This document shows, piece by piece, positions 34,549 to 45,747 of a stretch of 64,000 nt of DNA. Below the pieces are notes generated by a model. That model did no database searches and was not told the DNA's origin. It worked only from the letters and a program-made list of their open reading frames with translations. Where the stretch lies: positions 97,008,925 through 97,072,924 of the forward strand of contig OY743168.1 of NCBI GenBank assembly GCA_963555705.1. Direction: 5' to 3'. The translations under genes were made by a program, and so were the position numbers. Each line of letters begins with the position of its first letter. The first letter of the stretch is position 1. The DNA is from Ligustrum vulgare. Lineage: Eukaryota > Streptophyta > Magnoliopsida > Lamiales > Oleaceae.

Positions 34549-34566
34549 TGGCGCCGTCTGTGGGAA
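34549..34566 (+). promoter_or_regulatory. gypsy primer binding site
   Basis: TGGCGCCGTCTGTGGGAA starts one base after the 5' LTR. TGGCGCC-type primer sites are common in plant gypsy elements of this branch. Confidence 0.85.
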
Positions 34567-34579
34567 CCAGAGCTAAAAG

Positions 34580-35502
34580 TCATGGTGAATACACGTTCTG
34601 GACTTCCACAAGCAAATTTACCTGCCCATGATCACGCTGTTGGGGGAGAGCAGGTACCCCAAACAACACCACAGGACCAGTCCACGCTACCAGGAAACCA
34701 AACATCACACCCGCAACCCCCTGCTGATACACAGGCAACATTGGAGGAGCTCCGTCAACAGGTTGCTACCCTCACACAGATGCTCACGCAGCAGAGCCAG
34801 CGCGGTACCCCGACTTCCGAGGAGGGGAACGCTTCAAGGGTCCATCCGCAAGACCATGCCCCTAATCATGGTAGGGCCAGTGCTTCGGGGTTGCCGCCAT
34901 CGCCACCAAACGTTATGAGCTCAAGAACAGTGGCTATGCCCCCTGCTGAGCTCGCAAGAATTATCCAGGAAGGAATAGCAGCGGGTATGCGACAGAACAC
35001 ACAGGCCCCAACAGGGTTTACCTCGAACACGCCATTCACTCCAGATGTTTTGGCCTTTCCCCTACCGGACAGGTTCAAGTTCCCGAGGATGAAAGAGTAT
35101 GACAGAACAACCGATCCGGTGAACCATCTTAATATATACACCGACGTCATGAATCTGCAGGTTGCCCCCGACTAGGTTATGTGCAAGGCATTCCCCCAAA
35201 CTTTGACAAGCGCTGCTAGAGATTGGTTCTCCACCCTTGAACCGAATTCCATTTCGACATTCGCAGACCTTGCTAATAAATTTTCGGCCTTCTTTGCAAG
35301 TAGTAAGCGCATAAGGAAGACAGCTGCTTCGCTCATGAGACTCAGCCAAGGACAGAATGAGACATTGCGCGAATTCATGACCAGGTTCAACGCAGAAAGG
35401 TTGCAAGTTCCTGACCTTCATATTTCTGCTGCTGTATCAGCTCTTACTCAGGCTGTGAGGCCTTCAAGATGTCCCTATCAAAAACACCGCCAAAATCTGT
35501 AA
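34580..35502 (+). pseudogene. gypsy gag, broken
   Basis: Starts MVNTRSGLPQANLPAH, a typical gypsy Gag start just after the PBS. It continues through a Gln/Pro-rich region and a coiled region (ATLEELRQQVATLTQML) to the retrotransposon Gag domain (PRMKEYDRTTDPVNHL, FPQTLTSAARDWFSTL, FADLANKFSAFFASSKRIRKTAASLM). An in-frame TAG at 35173-35175 interrupts it between LQVAPD and VMCKAF. A one-base frame change near 35460-35468 throws the reading frame before SLSKTPPKSVTDLLTRAEKY, which is open in the next frame. The zinc-knuckle-like CDFHRDHGHTTETC occurs at the Gag-Pol junction (about 35814). The upstream Met at 34492 lies in the LTR and is not used here. Confidence 0.9.
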
Positions 35503-38500
35503 CTGACCTTCTTACTCGGGCTGAGAAGTACGTGAATATGGAGGAAGCTATGAATCCGAGGAGGAGCGATACAACCCCCGAAAAATCTGAACGGAAGGAT
35601 AGTAGAAACGATCGAAAGAGACAGCGTGAGGATAGTTCGAGGCAGGGGCGTGATCGTGACGATCGGGGGAAAGGAAGGAACGAGCATCCGCCTTCTTTCA
35701 CTCCATTGAATACCCCTCGCGCTAACATTCTTATGGAGATCAAAGATATGAAGGAATTAAAGTGGCCAGCCAGAATCAGATCCCCGCCAGAGAAACGCGA
35801 CAAGAGTAAGTACTGTGATTTTCATCGTGATCATGGGCACACTACAGAGACTTGCTATGCCTTACAGCGAGAGATAGAAGCATTGATCAAGAGGGGCTTC
35901 CTGAAAACATACGTGGGGAATGATAAACGGCAGAAGCATGATCATGAGCATGATCAACCGCCAAGGGGTAACAAGCCAACCGCAGGAACAATCAACGTTA
36001 TCATAGGAGGAACAGCCTCGGGAGGAGATTCGCAAAATGGTCGCAAAATATATGCTAGGCAGTCTTCGGGGACAGAGCCTGTTTACCACCCAGACATCAC
36101 CTTTGGCTCTGATGATATGGAAGGAGTGAACACTCCTCACGACGATGCCATGGTAGTTACAGCAATCATAGCTAACTATGAGGTGAGGAGAATACTGGTA
36201 GACAATGGAAGTGCAGCTAATGTGTTATCACATGAAGCTTTCATCAAAATGGGGATATCGACAAGCAGCTTAAGGCCTATCAGGATTCCCTTGCAGGGAT
36301 TTGGGGGAAGTATCATCATGCCCGAAGGCACCACCGAACTCCCTTTGACATTGGGGACAGACCCCAAGCAGGTAACTGAGATCACAATGTTTCATGTCGT
36401 GAAGGCTCCAATGACATACAACGCAATACTTGGCCGACCACTGTTGAACAGCATCAAAGCAATAGTGTCAACATTCCACCTTGCCATGAAATTTCCAACG
36501 GCAGAAGGCGTGGGGGTTGTTCGGGGAGACCAGACAGTAGCCAGGCAGTGTTATGTTACTAGTGTCAAGAACCTCCCGGCGGAGGTCACGCAGGTAGATG
36601 CGATGGAGCCCGACCTCGAGCACCGAGGTAGGCTGTCGCCAGTTGAGGAATTGTTGGAGGTCGAGGTCGGACCTGGGAAAAATGTCATCATTGGTCGAGA
36701 TCTCGATCACGGTCTGAAAATCGTGCTCACACAGTGTTTGAGAGAAAACATTGATGTATTTGCCTGGAGTGTTGAGGACATGCCTGGAATTGAGCCCAAG
36801 ATTGCCGCGCACAGTTTAAATGTGAATCCCGACGCACCACCCATTAAACAAAGGAAGAGACAATTCGCCCCTGATCGTCGAATTGTGATTCAAGAGGAGA
36901 TTGGCAAACTCTTAAAGGCAGGATTCATCAGGGATGTTCATTACCCAGACTGGCTTGCAAACGTGGTGTTGGTAAAAAAGAGCAATGGCAAGTGGCGCGT
37001 TTGTGTGGACTATACAGACCTGAATAAAGCATGCCCCAAGGACAGCTATCCTCTACCACGAATTGACAACCTCGTGGACAACACCTCGGGCCATAGGATG
37101 TACAGCTTCCTTGACGCATTTTCTGGTTATCACCAAATCCCTATGGCAGAGGACGATCAGGAAAAAACATCGTTCATGACTGATTCGATGATCTATTGTT
37201 ATAAGGTCATGCCCTTTGGCCTGAAGAATGCTGGGGCAACCTACCAGAGGTTGATAAACAAGGTGTTTGGAGGATTGATTGGGAAAAAGTTGAGGCATAT
37301 GTTGATGATATGGTTGTCAAGAGCACAGAAGTTGACAGGCATGTTAAGGACCTCGAGGAAGTGTTCTTTACCCTCAGAAAATACAAGATGAAGTTAAATC
37401 CAGCCAAATGTGTGTTCGGGGTATCGTCAGGAAAATTCTTGGGTTTCATGATCACTCATCGGGGAATAGAGGCCAACCCTGATAAGATACAAGCCCTGAT
37501 TTCAATGGAGTCCCCCAAAAGTAGAAAAGATGTTCAGAAGCTGACAGGTCGGGTAGCAGCGCTTAACAGGTTCATGTCAAGAGCAGCTGACAAGTGTTTC
37601 CCTTTTTTCAGAATACTTAGGGGAAATAAGAGCTTCGAGTGGAATGAGGAATGTGAGCATGCGCTGCAACATCTAAAAGAATCCTTAGCAATGCCCCCTG
37701 TGCTTACAAAACCAAGTCCAGGGGATGTGCTATCCTTATATTTGGCTGTCTCTCAGTATGCAGTGAGCGCAGTGCTCGTGAAGGAGGTTGGTCAAACCCA
37801 ACAGCCCATATATTATGTCAGCAAAGTCCTCCTCGATGCCGAAACCCGCTACACCCTTGCAGAGCAATTGGCGTTGGCACTGGTTGTAGCTGCAAGGAAA
37901 TTGAGACAGTACTTCCAATCACATACGATCGTGGTACTTATGAACCAGCCCTTGAAGCATATACTTCAGAAGCCCGATGTATCAGGGAGACTACTAAAAT
38001 GGGCTATTGAACTTGGCGAATTTGATATTGAGTTCAAGCCCCGACCATCGATAAAGGCACAGGCCTTGGCGGACTTTATCGCGGAACTCACACCAAGGCC
38101 TCGGGGGCCAGTAGATAGCCCGAACACACCCAAGCGTTGTTGGAAAATTTTTGTGGATGGAGCATCCAACTCCTCGGGCTCGGGTGCAGGGGTCATTCTC
38201 ATAAGCCCGGATGGTCAAGTTGAGATACAGTGCGCTTTGAGGTTTGAATTTGAAACAACAAACAACGAAGCAGAGTATGAAGCCGTCATCATTGGGCTTG
38301 AGGTTGCTCAGGGCCTTGAACTTAATCATGTAAAGGTATATAGTGATTCTCAGCTGGTAGTGGGACAAATTGATGGCACATTCGAGAAGAAAGAGGAGAA
38401 GATGACTATGTACTGCCTGCGTGTTCATGACCTGCAAAGAAAGTTCGGAAGCTGTGAGATCTTGAAAATACCAAGATCAGAAAACATCAAAGCCGATTCA

Positions 38501-39844
38501 CTATCTAAACTTGTGTTTATGAGTGTTGATAATTTGGAAAGAACGGTCCACATGAAATATGTGACGCACCCCAGTATTGACCCGAGGCCTGCGATTATGG
38601 ACATTGATCATGAGCCATCCTGGATGGACCCCATCACTAAGTTTTTAACTGAAGAAAGTCTCCCCGCTGACCAGAGGGAGGCCAGGACCGTGAAACAAAG
38701 AGCAGCAAGGTACTGCATGATAAACGGGGTACTTTTCAGAAGGAGTTTTACCTTGCCATATCTCAGATGTCTCAAATCTTCTGAAGCTGCTCAAGCTCTT
38801 GCAGAAGTACATGAAGGCATGTGTGGGAATCACCAGGGGGCTAGGTCATTAGCCCATAGACTCCTCAGATACGGATACTATTGGCCGACCATGAGGACAG
38901 ATGCTCTAAATTATGTTAAGAAGTGTGACAAGTGTTAGAGGCACGGAAATATCATACACCGACCAGCCGAAGATCAGACTCCTATCCCATGTCTAGGACC
39001 ATTTGAACAATGGGGGATCGATATCCTGGGCCCTTTTCCCATTGCACGGGGACAGTTGAAGTTCATAGCAGTAGCAGTTGAATATTTCACTAAGTGGGTA
39101 GAGGCTGAACCCCTAGCAACAATTTCAGAACCCAAACTAAGATCTTTCGTTTGGAAATCCATCATATGCAGGTTTGGCCTACCGAGAGTATTGATAACGG
39201 ACAATGGCAGGCAGTTTGATAACGCACAATTCAAAAATTTCTGTGCAAATCTTCATGTTGATCATCGTCAGACCTCAGTTGCACACCCCCAGAGTAATGG
39301 GCTCGCCGAAGTAACGAACAGGATAATACTCCAAGATCTTCGCACGAGGATTGGAGATGCTCGAGGATCTTGGCCCGAGGAACTACCAGCCATACTTTGG
39401 TCTTACAGGACCACACACCGAACAGCTACTGGGGAGACTCCATTCATGCTCGCCTTCGGGATAGAGGCAACAATCCCCATTGAAGTAGGCATGCCCAGTT
39501 ACAGACGTCTCTTCCCAAATCTGGAAGGTGAATGTGTGGGCGAGCATCTTGACTTGCTCGAGGAGGTTCGTGAGCATGCAAGCGCGAGGATAGCATCATA
39601 TCAGAATAGGACGGCCAAATACTTCAACAGCAAGGTCACAGCAAGAAAGTTCAGGGCAGGAGATCTTGTGTTGAGGAAAGCGGAAGCAGCTGGTCATCCA
39701 CCAGGGAAGCTCGGCCCAGCCTGGGAAGGGCCCTATGAAGTTATAAGACAAACCCAAGGAGGATCGTATAGTCTTCGCGATCTCAAAGGAACGCCACTAT
39801 CAAGACCTTGGAACGCAGATAATCTCAAAATCTACTACAAGTAA
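35469..39844 (+). pseudogene. gypsy pol (PR-RT-RH-aRH-IN), broken by one frameshift and one stop
   Basis: Domains in order: protease RRILVDNGSAANVLS (about 36184-36228); RT with DWLANVVLVKKSNGKWRVCV, DLNKACPKDSYPLPRID, FSGYHQIPM and the YVDD box at about 37293-37304; connecting RT-RNase H (37700-38030); a second RNase H, IFVDGASNSSGSGAGVIL to ADSLSKL (about 38145-38510); integrase HHCC (HEGMCGNHQGARSLAHR, CDKC), the core with WGIDILGPF, ITDNGRQF and a Glu 36 residues later (D,D35E), and a GPY/F-like WEGPYEVI near 39728. A frameshift in the A-run near 37286-37291 lies just before YVDD. TAG at 38936-38938 after CDKC stands where the family has Gln, consistent with C-to-T change. After the stop the same frame stays open to 39844. 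Confidence 0.95.
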
Positions 39845-39871
39845 CAGAATCATGACCTTGCAGATCATTCC

Positions 39872-39948
39872 TTTCGCTTTGTTTCATTTTATTTTTGTGG
39901 CCTGCGTGCCAACTTTTATTTTTGTGGCCTGCGCGCCAACTTTTATTT
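39872..39948 (+). repeat. Two-copy 32-bp direct repeat after pol
   Basis: TTTTATTTTTGTGGCCTGCG followed by GCCAAC occurs twice in succession (about 39887 and 39919), differing at one base. Non-coding. Confidence 0.7.
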
Positions 39949-40009
39949 CCCCAAGTAACATCTCTGAATAAAAGGTACTTCTCACCAATTGTGATGTTCA
40001 TCTCAAAAG

Positions 40010-40350
40010 CCTTCCCCACGAGGAAGCACTCAAAGTCTTGCCCCGCACAAGCACACAAAGTCTTGCCCCGCGCAAGCACACAAAGTCTTGCCCACGAGCA
40101 TGCACTCGAAAGCCTTCCCCACGAGGAAGCACCTTTGACCTTCCCCACGAGGAAGCACCCAAAGCCTTGCGCAGGAGCAAGCACTCGAAAGCCTTCCCCA
40201 CGAGGAAGCACCCAAAGCCTTCCCCACGAGGAAGCACCCAAAGCCTTGCGCATGAGCAAGCACTCGAAAGCCTTCCCCACGAGGAAGCACCCAAAGCCTT
40301 GCGAACGGACGAGCATTCGAAAGCCTTCCCCACGAGGAAACACTAGGATG
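40010..40350. repeat. Tandem array, ~27/54-bp units, open in several frames
   Basis: The word CCTTCCCCACGAGGAAGCAC recurs about eight times, alternating with CCAAAGCCTTGCG.A.GAGCAAGCACTCGAAAG (split). Because the unit length is near a multiple of three and stop-poor, long frames exist on both strands (39825-40343 minus, 39895-40368 plus); these are composition artefacts, not genes. It lies between pol and the antisense ORF. Confidence 0.9.
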
Positions 40351-40424
40351 CCTTGCCCGCGAGCATGAGTTTGAACACACGACCCCGAGCATCACCAATA
40401 ACCATTCAGTAACACTTGCGATTC

Positions 40425-40885
40425 AAAGTGATCGGGCTTAGAATCATGTTCGGGCTTGTGCATTGTTCAATATGATTCCTTTTGATCGGGGTTTGTACAT
40501 TGTTTAATATGATTCCTTCTGATCGAGGTTTGTACATTGTTCAGTGTGATTCCTATGATCGGGGTTTGTACATTGTTCAAATTGATTCCTATGATCGGGG
40601 TTTATACATTGTTCAATATGACTCCTTTTGATCGGGGTTCATACATTGTTCAATATGATTCCTTTTAATCGGGGTTTCTACATTGTTCAATATGATTCCT
40701 TGTGATCGGGGTTTGTACATTGTTCAATATGATTCCTTCTGATCGAGGTTTGTACATTGTTCAGTGTGATTCCTATGATCGGGGTCTGTACATTGTTCAA
40801 AATGATTCCTTTGATCGGAGTTTGTACATTGTTCATTACTAATCCATTGATCGGGGTTAATACTTGATTCAATTCGTTAACCTAA
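40425..40885. repeat. Tandem array, ~39-bp unit, about eleven copies
   Basis: Unit approximates GATCGGGGTTTGTACATTGT followed by TCAATATGATTCCTTTT. Copies from about 40428 to 40885 diverge by point changes and short length differences. Ogre/Tat elements commonly have minisatellite-like repeats here (family knowledge). Confidence 0.92.
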
Positions 40886-40997
40886 TGATCGGGGTTAGAA
40901 CATGAAGCTCATACAACCACTGCTTATACACAAGATGGTCAAAAAACAAAATATTTCAATTATGATCAGTTCGGTACAAAAGGAGGGGATACAAAAT

Positions 40998-42805
40998 TCA
41001 GTTCGGGGCATTTGTGTCATCAGGCTCGTCCCCAAAATCATCCTCGTCCCCGTCCTCGGATTCAGAAAGGACAAGGCCCTCTGTGACGCTAGGGTCGGAA
41101 CTAAGATCCTCGGGCCTAGCCTCAGATCCTTTCAAGCGCAGTATGGCTCGGGCCTGTTTAAATGCGTAGTTGTACGAGCCTGAGGCATATTCGCCCTGCA
41201 TAAGAGAAAACTCAGCAGATTTCTTAAAGTTTTCAACTGCTAAGGCACGAGCAGTCTCCGCTGCAGATAATTTCTCCTCGAAATCTTTTTGAGTGCGCTC
41301 GAGCTCTAGCCTTAGCTCATCAGCTTTGTCCTCTACTTCCCCGAGCTTTGTTTTCAAAGCTTCGTGCTCAAGATTCGTCTTCTTCTGCTCGTCCTCGAGC
41401 TCTCTAACTCTTATTTCACGACGTGAGATGGAACGCCCCAGACCCTCGACCTTGTCCTCATCGTCAATGGCCTTAAGTGCAAGCCCTTGAGCAATACTTA
41501 GGGCCTGCACGCAAAAATTGACAGTTAGCTCGAGCAATAAAGATCACGAATTCAACTATCAATTACCTTAGTAAAATAGGCTTCGAGGTGCTTGATGCCC
41601 GTACTTGGGGGAACCTCGTTCCTATACTTTGAAACGACGTCAGGCGCCTGAGAAGCGGCCTGTATAGGGTCGTCATCGAGGTCAATGAACTCAGCAGGAG
41701 GGACCTGATTGACCGGGGATGCACGAGGAGGAGGAGGAGGGGGAGGAACGCTCTGCACATCCTCATCTCTGAGCATTGTATTTGAGCCTTCCCCGGGACC
41801 GCTGGCCACATGTCTCGGCCTCTTCTTCGTCTTCTTCGTCGGGGGCCTTACTCCTGCTCCCCCGGCCCTTCCTTGAATAAAGCTCTTTAGTGACGACGGG
41901 TCAAAAGTCATAGCTCCTTCTGCATAAAACAAGTTATTAGTTCGAGCAGTCTAAAAGAAAGAGGATATAAGAAAGAGAGCAGCCAGGCTCCTACCCCCGA
42001 AATTCACCACTCCAGCATGATCGAGGACTTCATCCCCGAGCAAGTCATCCAAGCTTGCGACTATGGGCTCTAACCCCTCGAGCATTTGCCTATCCCGTTC
42101 TAAGGATTCAAAATAGGCCTGTCCCTCGTTAAATTTAGCAGTGTCCGGGACAACCCATTCAGACCAAAAGGGATGCCCGGGCTCTTGAGGAATGACATAA
42201 AAGAATCTCCCTTTCCAACCCCGGAGAGAGCTCGGCATCCTAGGTGCTCTGAATCTACCCCAACTAGATAAGTAGGCAAAACACGAAAAATGGGGAAGTT
42301 GTTTGAGCTCGAGCACCATCCTACATAGGTCTAATCGGGGTACTATGGACAGAAATTTACAAGCAATGAAGAAATACACGAGCATCCTCCACCCATTCGG
42401 CACTAGTTGCCCCGGGCACATGGAATGCTCGATCAAAAACTGAATAAAAAAAGGATGCATTGGCCACCTCAGCCCAGCCTTCAAAGCATCCCTATAAACC
42501 AAAAACTCCCCCCCACGAGCGCTCACCACCCTATCCTCGGTGGTCGGGGCCCTAACATCGCACCTAGGCATCAACCCATACTCTCTCGCAACCTCAATAA
42601 TCTTATGCTCTTTATACACGCATCTAAGGTCAGGGTAGGTAAGGGGAGTTTCATCCTCGCCTAGGGCTCGAGGCCTAACATCTACTTGGTCAACCATAGG
42701 GATTAAAGTGTTTCCTATGTCCTCAGGCCTATTCTGATCCTTACTCGAGCTGCTCGAGGAGCTCGTGCTACTGCTACTGGTGGAGCTGCTATCGCTACTA
42801 GACAT
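40998..42805 (-). CDS. Antisense ORF of the gypsy element (putative gypsy-type transposon domain), three exons
   Basis: Proposed model: 42805-41995, 41919-41567, 41504-40998 on the minus strand. All junctions are GT..AG (donors GG|GTAGGA and AAG|GTAATT; acceptors TGCAG and GTGCAG), and phases agree, giving 556 codons without a stop. Exon 1: Ser-rich start MSSSDSSSTSSSST, then the family-like core (IIEVAREYGLMPRCD, RWPMHPFFIQFLIEHSMCPGQL, FFYVIPQEPGHPFWSEWV). Exon 2: Lys/Pro-rich linker (PPTKKTKKRPRHV, a likely nuclear signal, and PPPPPPPRASP). Exon 3: coiled coil (about 60 charged residues) and an acidic tail ending DDTNAPN. Antisense ORFs with this Transposase_28-like domain are known in Tat/Ogre gypsy elements; their role is unknown. 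It is intact although the gag-pol of the same element is broken. The exon model is inferred, not observed as RNA. Confidence 0.8.
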
Positions 42806-43157
42806 CTCCTATATACAAAAACTGGAAATAAACACTAAAGATCGAACCCTTACCTCGAAAGAAAACACACCACCTATCCCCGAGCACGATCAATTGACTT
42901 AAGCTCTCAAGGATATGAACGCGTGAAAATGAAGGCTTTCCCTGTTTATAAAGAGGCGAAAGGCGCGCGAATACCAAAGGTTGCGTGATCTGAGCCGTAA
43001 ACGACGACACATGTCAACAATCCAGCTGCCACGTGTCCTGCCAAACGTCATGTCGGTTCTGAACGAAGCGACATCTGACAAACCTGTCACCGCAACCCGA
43101 TCATTTTAATTCATCATTTTTGGCGCATCCTGCACTCCCCGACCTCGCGCAAGGATG
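42806..43157 (-). other. Upstream region of the antisense ORF
   Basis: 350 bases between the antisense start codon and the 3' LTR. On the minus strand, TTTATAAACAGGG near 42943-42955 is a TATA-like word about 145 bases upstream of the ATG. A G-box-like CACGTG occurs near 43031. These could form an antisense promoter separate from the LTR. Confidence 0.4.
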
Positions 43158-43169
43158 CGCGGGGGCCAG
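43154..43169 (+). promoter_or_regulatory. gypsy polypurine tract region
   Basis: GGATGCGCGGGGGCCAG directly precedes the 3' LTR. It is G-rich rather than purely purine, in the expected place. Confidence 0.5.
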
Positions 43170-43757
43170 TGATGAGCATCGATTACGCTTATTCTCGAGC
43201 ATGACCATAAGGAAACCCCGAGCATCACCACTTCTCCCGCATGACATTCGAAATGGCCCCGGGGAAGTTTTATGCCCCGAGGATTATATGACCCCCGAGG
43301 ACATTCATCGCATACTGGGGGGAAAATGGTAGTCGGGGTTCTGCCTGTTCGAGGCTTGTGCTCGCACCAGTTCTGGGACCCTCCATCTGACGTGGAGTAA
43401 CTATTTTCTACAAATACTAGAAGTTATATCCCAATCCAACATCTGATAACACAACCCCCTAAAAATCAGGAGGATGATTCCCAACAGGACTCATGCAGCG
43501 AAGGTATTTTAGTTCAATTATAACTTGTCTAGATATCTCTATAAATACTCACCTCTCAGTTATAATTCAGGTACACAATTCTTATTTTTCCAGTTTATAG
43601 CCTCTTGCATAAATCTTATACCACTTTACTGACTTAAGCATCGGAGGGGCGACGAGGACATACCTCCTCGCCTTTATTGCAGGTATTCGGAGCACAAGTT
43701 CGTGCCAGTCTGTTGCTCGAGCTCGGAATATCTGAGGTACAATTTTTTGCATCATCA
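43170..43757 (+). repeat. gypsy 3' LTR
   Basis: 588 bp, four substitutions from the 5' LTR, followed by ATTAT. Confidence 0.95.
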
Positions 43758-43762
43758 ATTAT

Positions 43763-44329
43763 CATTATAAATCAATCATTATTTTCTTAAAGAACCAACA
43801 GAACGACTAGTAATTAAATTTGTTAAAATCTATAGCGGGCAAAATCGAGCCATCTGTTCTACACAAACCGTCAGTTTTCTCAAACTTTACCGTTCTTGAC
43901 TAGCTAATTGCAATCTGGTCATCTAAGCCAACCCAAACCGAGTAAGGGCTCGTCACTGGTTTTCTCTCTCTTATGCCTCAAAATAGGTAGAAATATTGTG
44001 ATTCAGTGGATGCAGTTCGTGGAATTATGTGATTTCGTGGATAAGAATTGGCTTGGTGGTGAATTGATGATGAAGGCATGGCACAGGCGGTACGCAACAT
44101 GCAATGCAACCTATCGATAATCACTCATTACGAATAGCTAGACTCAAAATTAAGACAAGGTTGAAGCGGATTTTCAGCTCACTAACTAAATTCAATTGGT
44201 GAGGTTACATGTTTTAGGGCTTGTCTGGGATGATTTTTGAGATCATAAAGATTATTTTGACTCGTTTGACTAAATTTGTTAAAAGGGTTTCCACCTTCCT
44301 AAAAATAGTAGGGATTGTTTTGAAAATTA
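43763..44329. other. Spacer without a gene
   Basis: Mixed composition; the short ORF at 43908-44120 has no domain. GGGCTTGTCTGGGATGATTTT near 44218 looks like one end of a further PIF/Harbinger-type MITE without a visible partner. Confidence 0.5.
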
Positions 44330-44365
44330 GAGCATGTTTGGTAATGTGAAATTTTTTAGTTTTTG

Positions 44366-44401
<36 letters not shown>

Positions 44402-44517
44402 GATGTGTGGTTGAAAAATATTTGAAAAGTCAAAAATTGTGAACTTGACTAAAAATAGATGGTTGAGACTGAGTTTGAAAAATAGTGTTAAATTTTTTTT
44501 CATTACCAAACAATCTC
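44330..44517. mobile_element. PIF/Harbinger-type MITE, 188 bp
   Basis: Ends GAGCATGTTTGGTAATG and CATTACCAAACAATCTC form inverted repeats; TTA flanks both sides (44327-44329, 44518-44520). Includes a long T-run (about 44371-44399). Confidence 0.88.
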
Positions 44518-44695
44518 TTAGCACCAAATAAAAATTAAAGTAACTTTTTCATGAATATCTTCCACGTGAATGTTCTTCTACAGCAAAATATCTCATGGGG
44601 TTGGTTTTCAAGCACGCTAGGTGATTACCAAGAATTCCTTGGGCAACGTAATCATTGGGACACAGTACCCCCCTCGAATCCCAAATGGCCTCTGT

Positions 44696-44875
44696 TCGGT
44701 AAATCCTGTTTTTTGAGGTTTTTTTTTAAAAAAAATTTTTAAATCAATTTTTAAACTATATAATTCCTCAAATCAATTTCTAATCATACATATTTTTTTT
44801 CTCCACTTTTTAACTATCCATTTATCTAAAAAATAACAAAAAAACTGTTTTTTTTTTTAGCAAAAGCCGCCGAAC
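44696..44875. mobile_element. MITE-like element, GTTCGG-ended family
   Basis: Starts CTGTTCGGTAAATC and ends GCCGCCGAACGATG. The interior ATTCCTCAAATCAATTTCTAA is shared with 17131-17365. The target duplication is not clear. Confidence 0.55.
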
Positions 44876-44966
44876 GATGTCTTATTATTTTTTTCCACGT
44901 ATTTCATCCCTAATTCATAACTCCTAAATTTTGCTGACTTGACATTAAATATCATGTAAGCACTAA

Positions 44967-45152
44967 GCCCTTGTTTAATTTTCCTAAAATTTCATAAAAA
45001 ATACTATTTTTTTTCTATAGTAATCAATTTTAACTATTCAAAAAAGTCAAGTCTATAATCTTTTACTTTTCAAATCACATTTTAATCCCACGATTTCTAA
45101 AAATTACTATTCAAAACTCATTTTTCAATTATTATGGAAAACAAACAAGGGC
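44967..45152. mobile_element. PIF/Harbinger-type MITE, 186 bp
   Basis: Inverted ends GCCCTTGTTTAATTTTCC and GGAAAACAAACAAGGGC, flanked by TAA (44964-44966 and 45153-45155). About 600 bp upstream of the ABC transporter start codon. Confidence 0.9.
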
Positions 45153-45590
45153 TAAATAGCATCACGAAAATTCGAAGTTAATGTTTTTATTCGACTAAAT
45201 ATTAGATTAATAATTAGAAACTTGAATGACTAATTTCAATCAAAATGGAATAACGACTCGGTTTGGAATCATTTTATTTATAAAAGTCACGTGTCTCATT
45301 AGACCTTTTTTAAAAGTAATAATTTCAACTGGTTAAAAATTCTCGTTCACTATTTTTACTTTTAAAAAAATAAACTAACGAAATATTGTCACGTTTCTAT
45401 TTATAAACGGGTTGTTAAACACACTATAACCTAGTGCGGCTTCAACTACATGAATTTACTTGCGTTCTTTTGCTTAACGATGAAAAAAAAAAGGTGATTA
45501 TCAGTAAAAGTTATGAACTTTAATGCTTTCGCTCCATTCTTTATGCATTGTGCTTTGCCGTGTAATGTGTTGGTAGCGAAAACTTCTCTC

Positions 45591-45598
45591 TATATATA
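45591..45598 (+). promoter_or_regulatory. Probable TATA box of the ABC transporter gene
   Basis: CTCTCTATATATACCCATTG, about 155 bases before the ATG at 45748. The spacing allows a 5' UTR of about 125 bases, and no other strong TATA is nearer. Confidence 0.7.
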
Positions 45599-45747
45599 CC
45601 CATTGAGCGAACTCATTTCAAAACGCAAGTATCTCCATAGCAAAAGATAGAGATACTGGAAATTCTCCTTGAAGCTTTCTTCTTCCCGAAGAACTTGCAT
45701 TTAAGTGAATAAGCAAAAAAAGAAAATAACAAACTAAGATTAAATTA

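Larger units (their letters stand above)
33960..43757 (+). mobile_element. Ty3/gypsy LTR retrotransposon, Tat/Ogre type, recent but defective
   Basis: 588-bp LTRs (33960-34547 and 43170-43757) differ at four positions by eye. Ends are TGATGAGC...GCATCATCA, and ATTAT flanks the element (33955-33959, 43758-43762). PBS TGGCGCC.. follows the 5' LTR and a G-rich tract precedes the 3' LTR. Pol order is PR-RT-RH-second RH-IN, which is gypsy order with the extra RNase H typical of the Tat/Ogre branch. A 3.3-kb region after pol holds two tandem arrays and an antisense spliced ORF. The gag-pol frame has two stops and two frameshifts, so mobility would require help from another copy. Confidence 0.96.

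Noticed and set aside
34492..34579. Upstream Met of the gypsy gag frame
   Set aside because: It lies inside the 5' LTR and primer site; the Met at 34580 is the usual Gag start after the PBS.
39825..40398. Several overlapping long ORFs on both strands (up to 172 codons) with Cys/Arg/Leu-rich or Lys/His/Pro-rich repeats
   Set aside because: They come from a stop-poor tandem repeat whose unit is close to a multiple of three; frames on both strands are open equally.
40425..40885. CRISPR-like array
   Set aside because: Contiguous degenerate units without spacers, inside a plant retrotransposon; it is a minisatellite.
41293..41490. Ser-rich plus-strand ORF
   Set aside because: Antisense shadow of the coiled-coil exon of the gypsy antisense gene.
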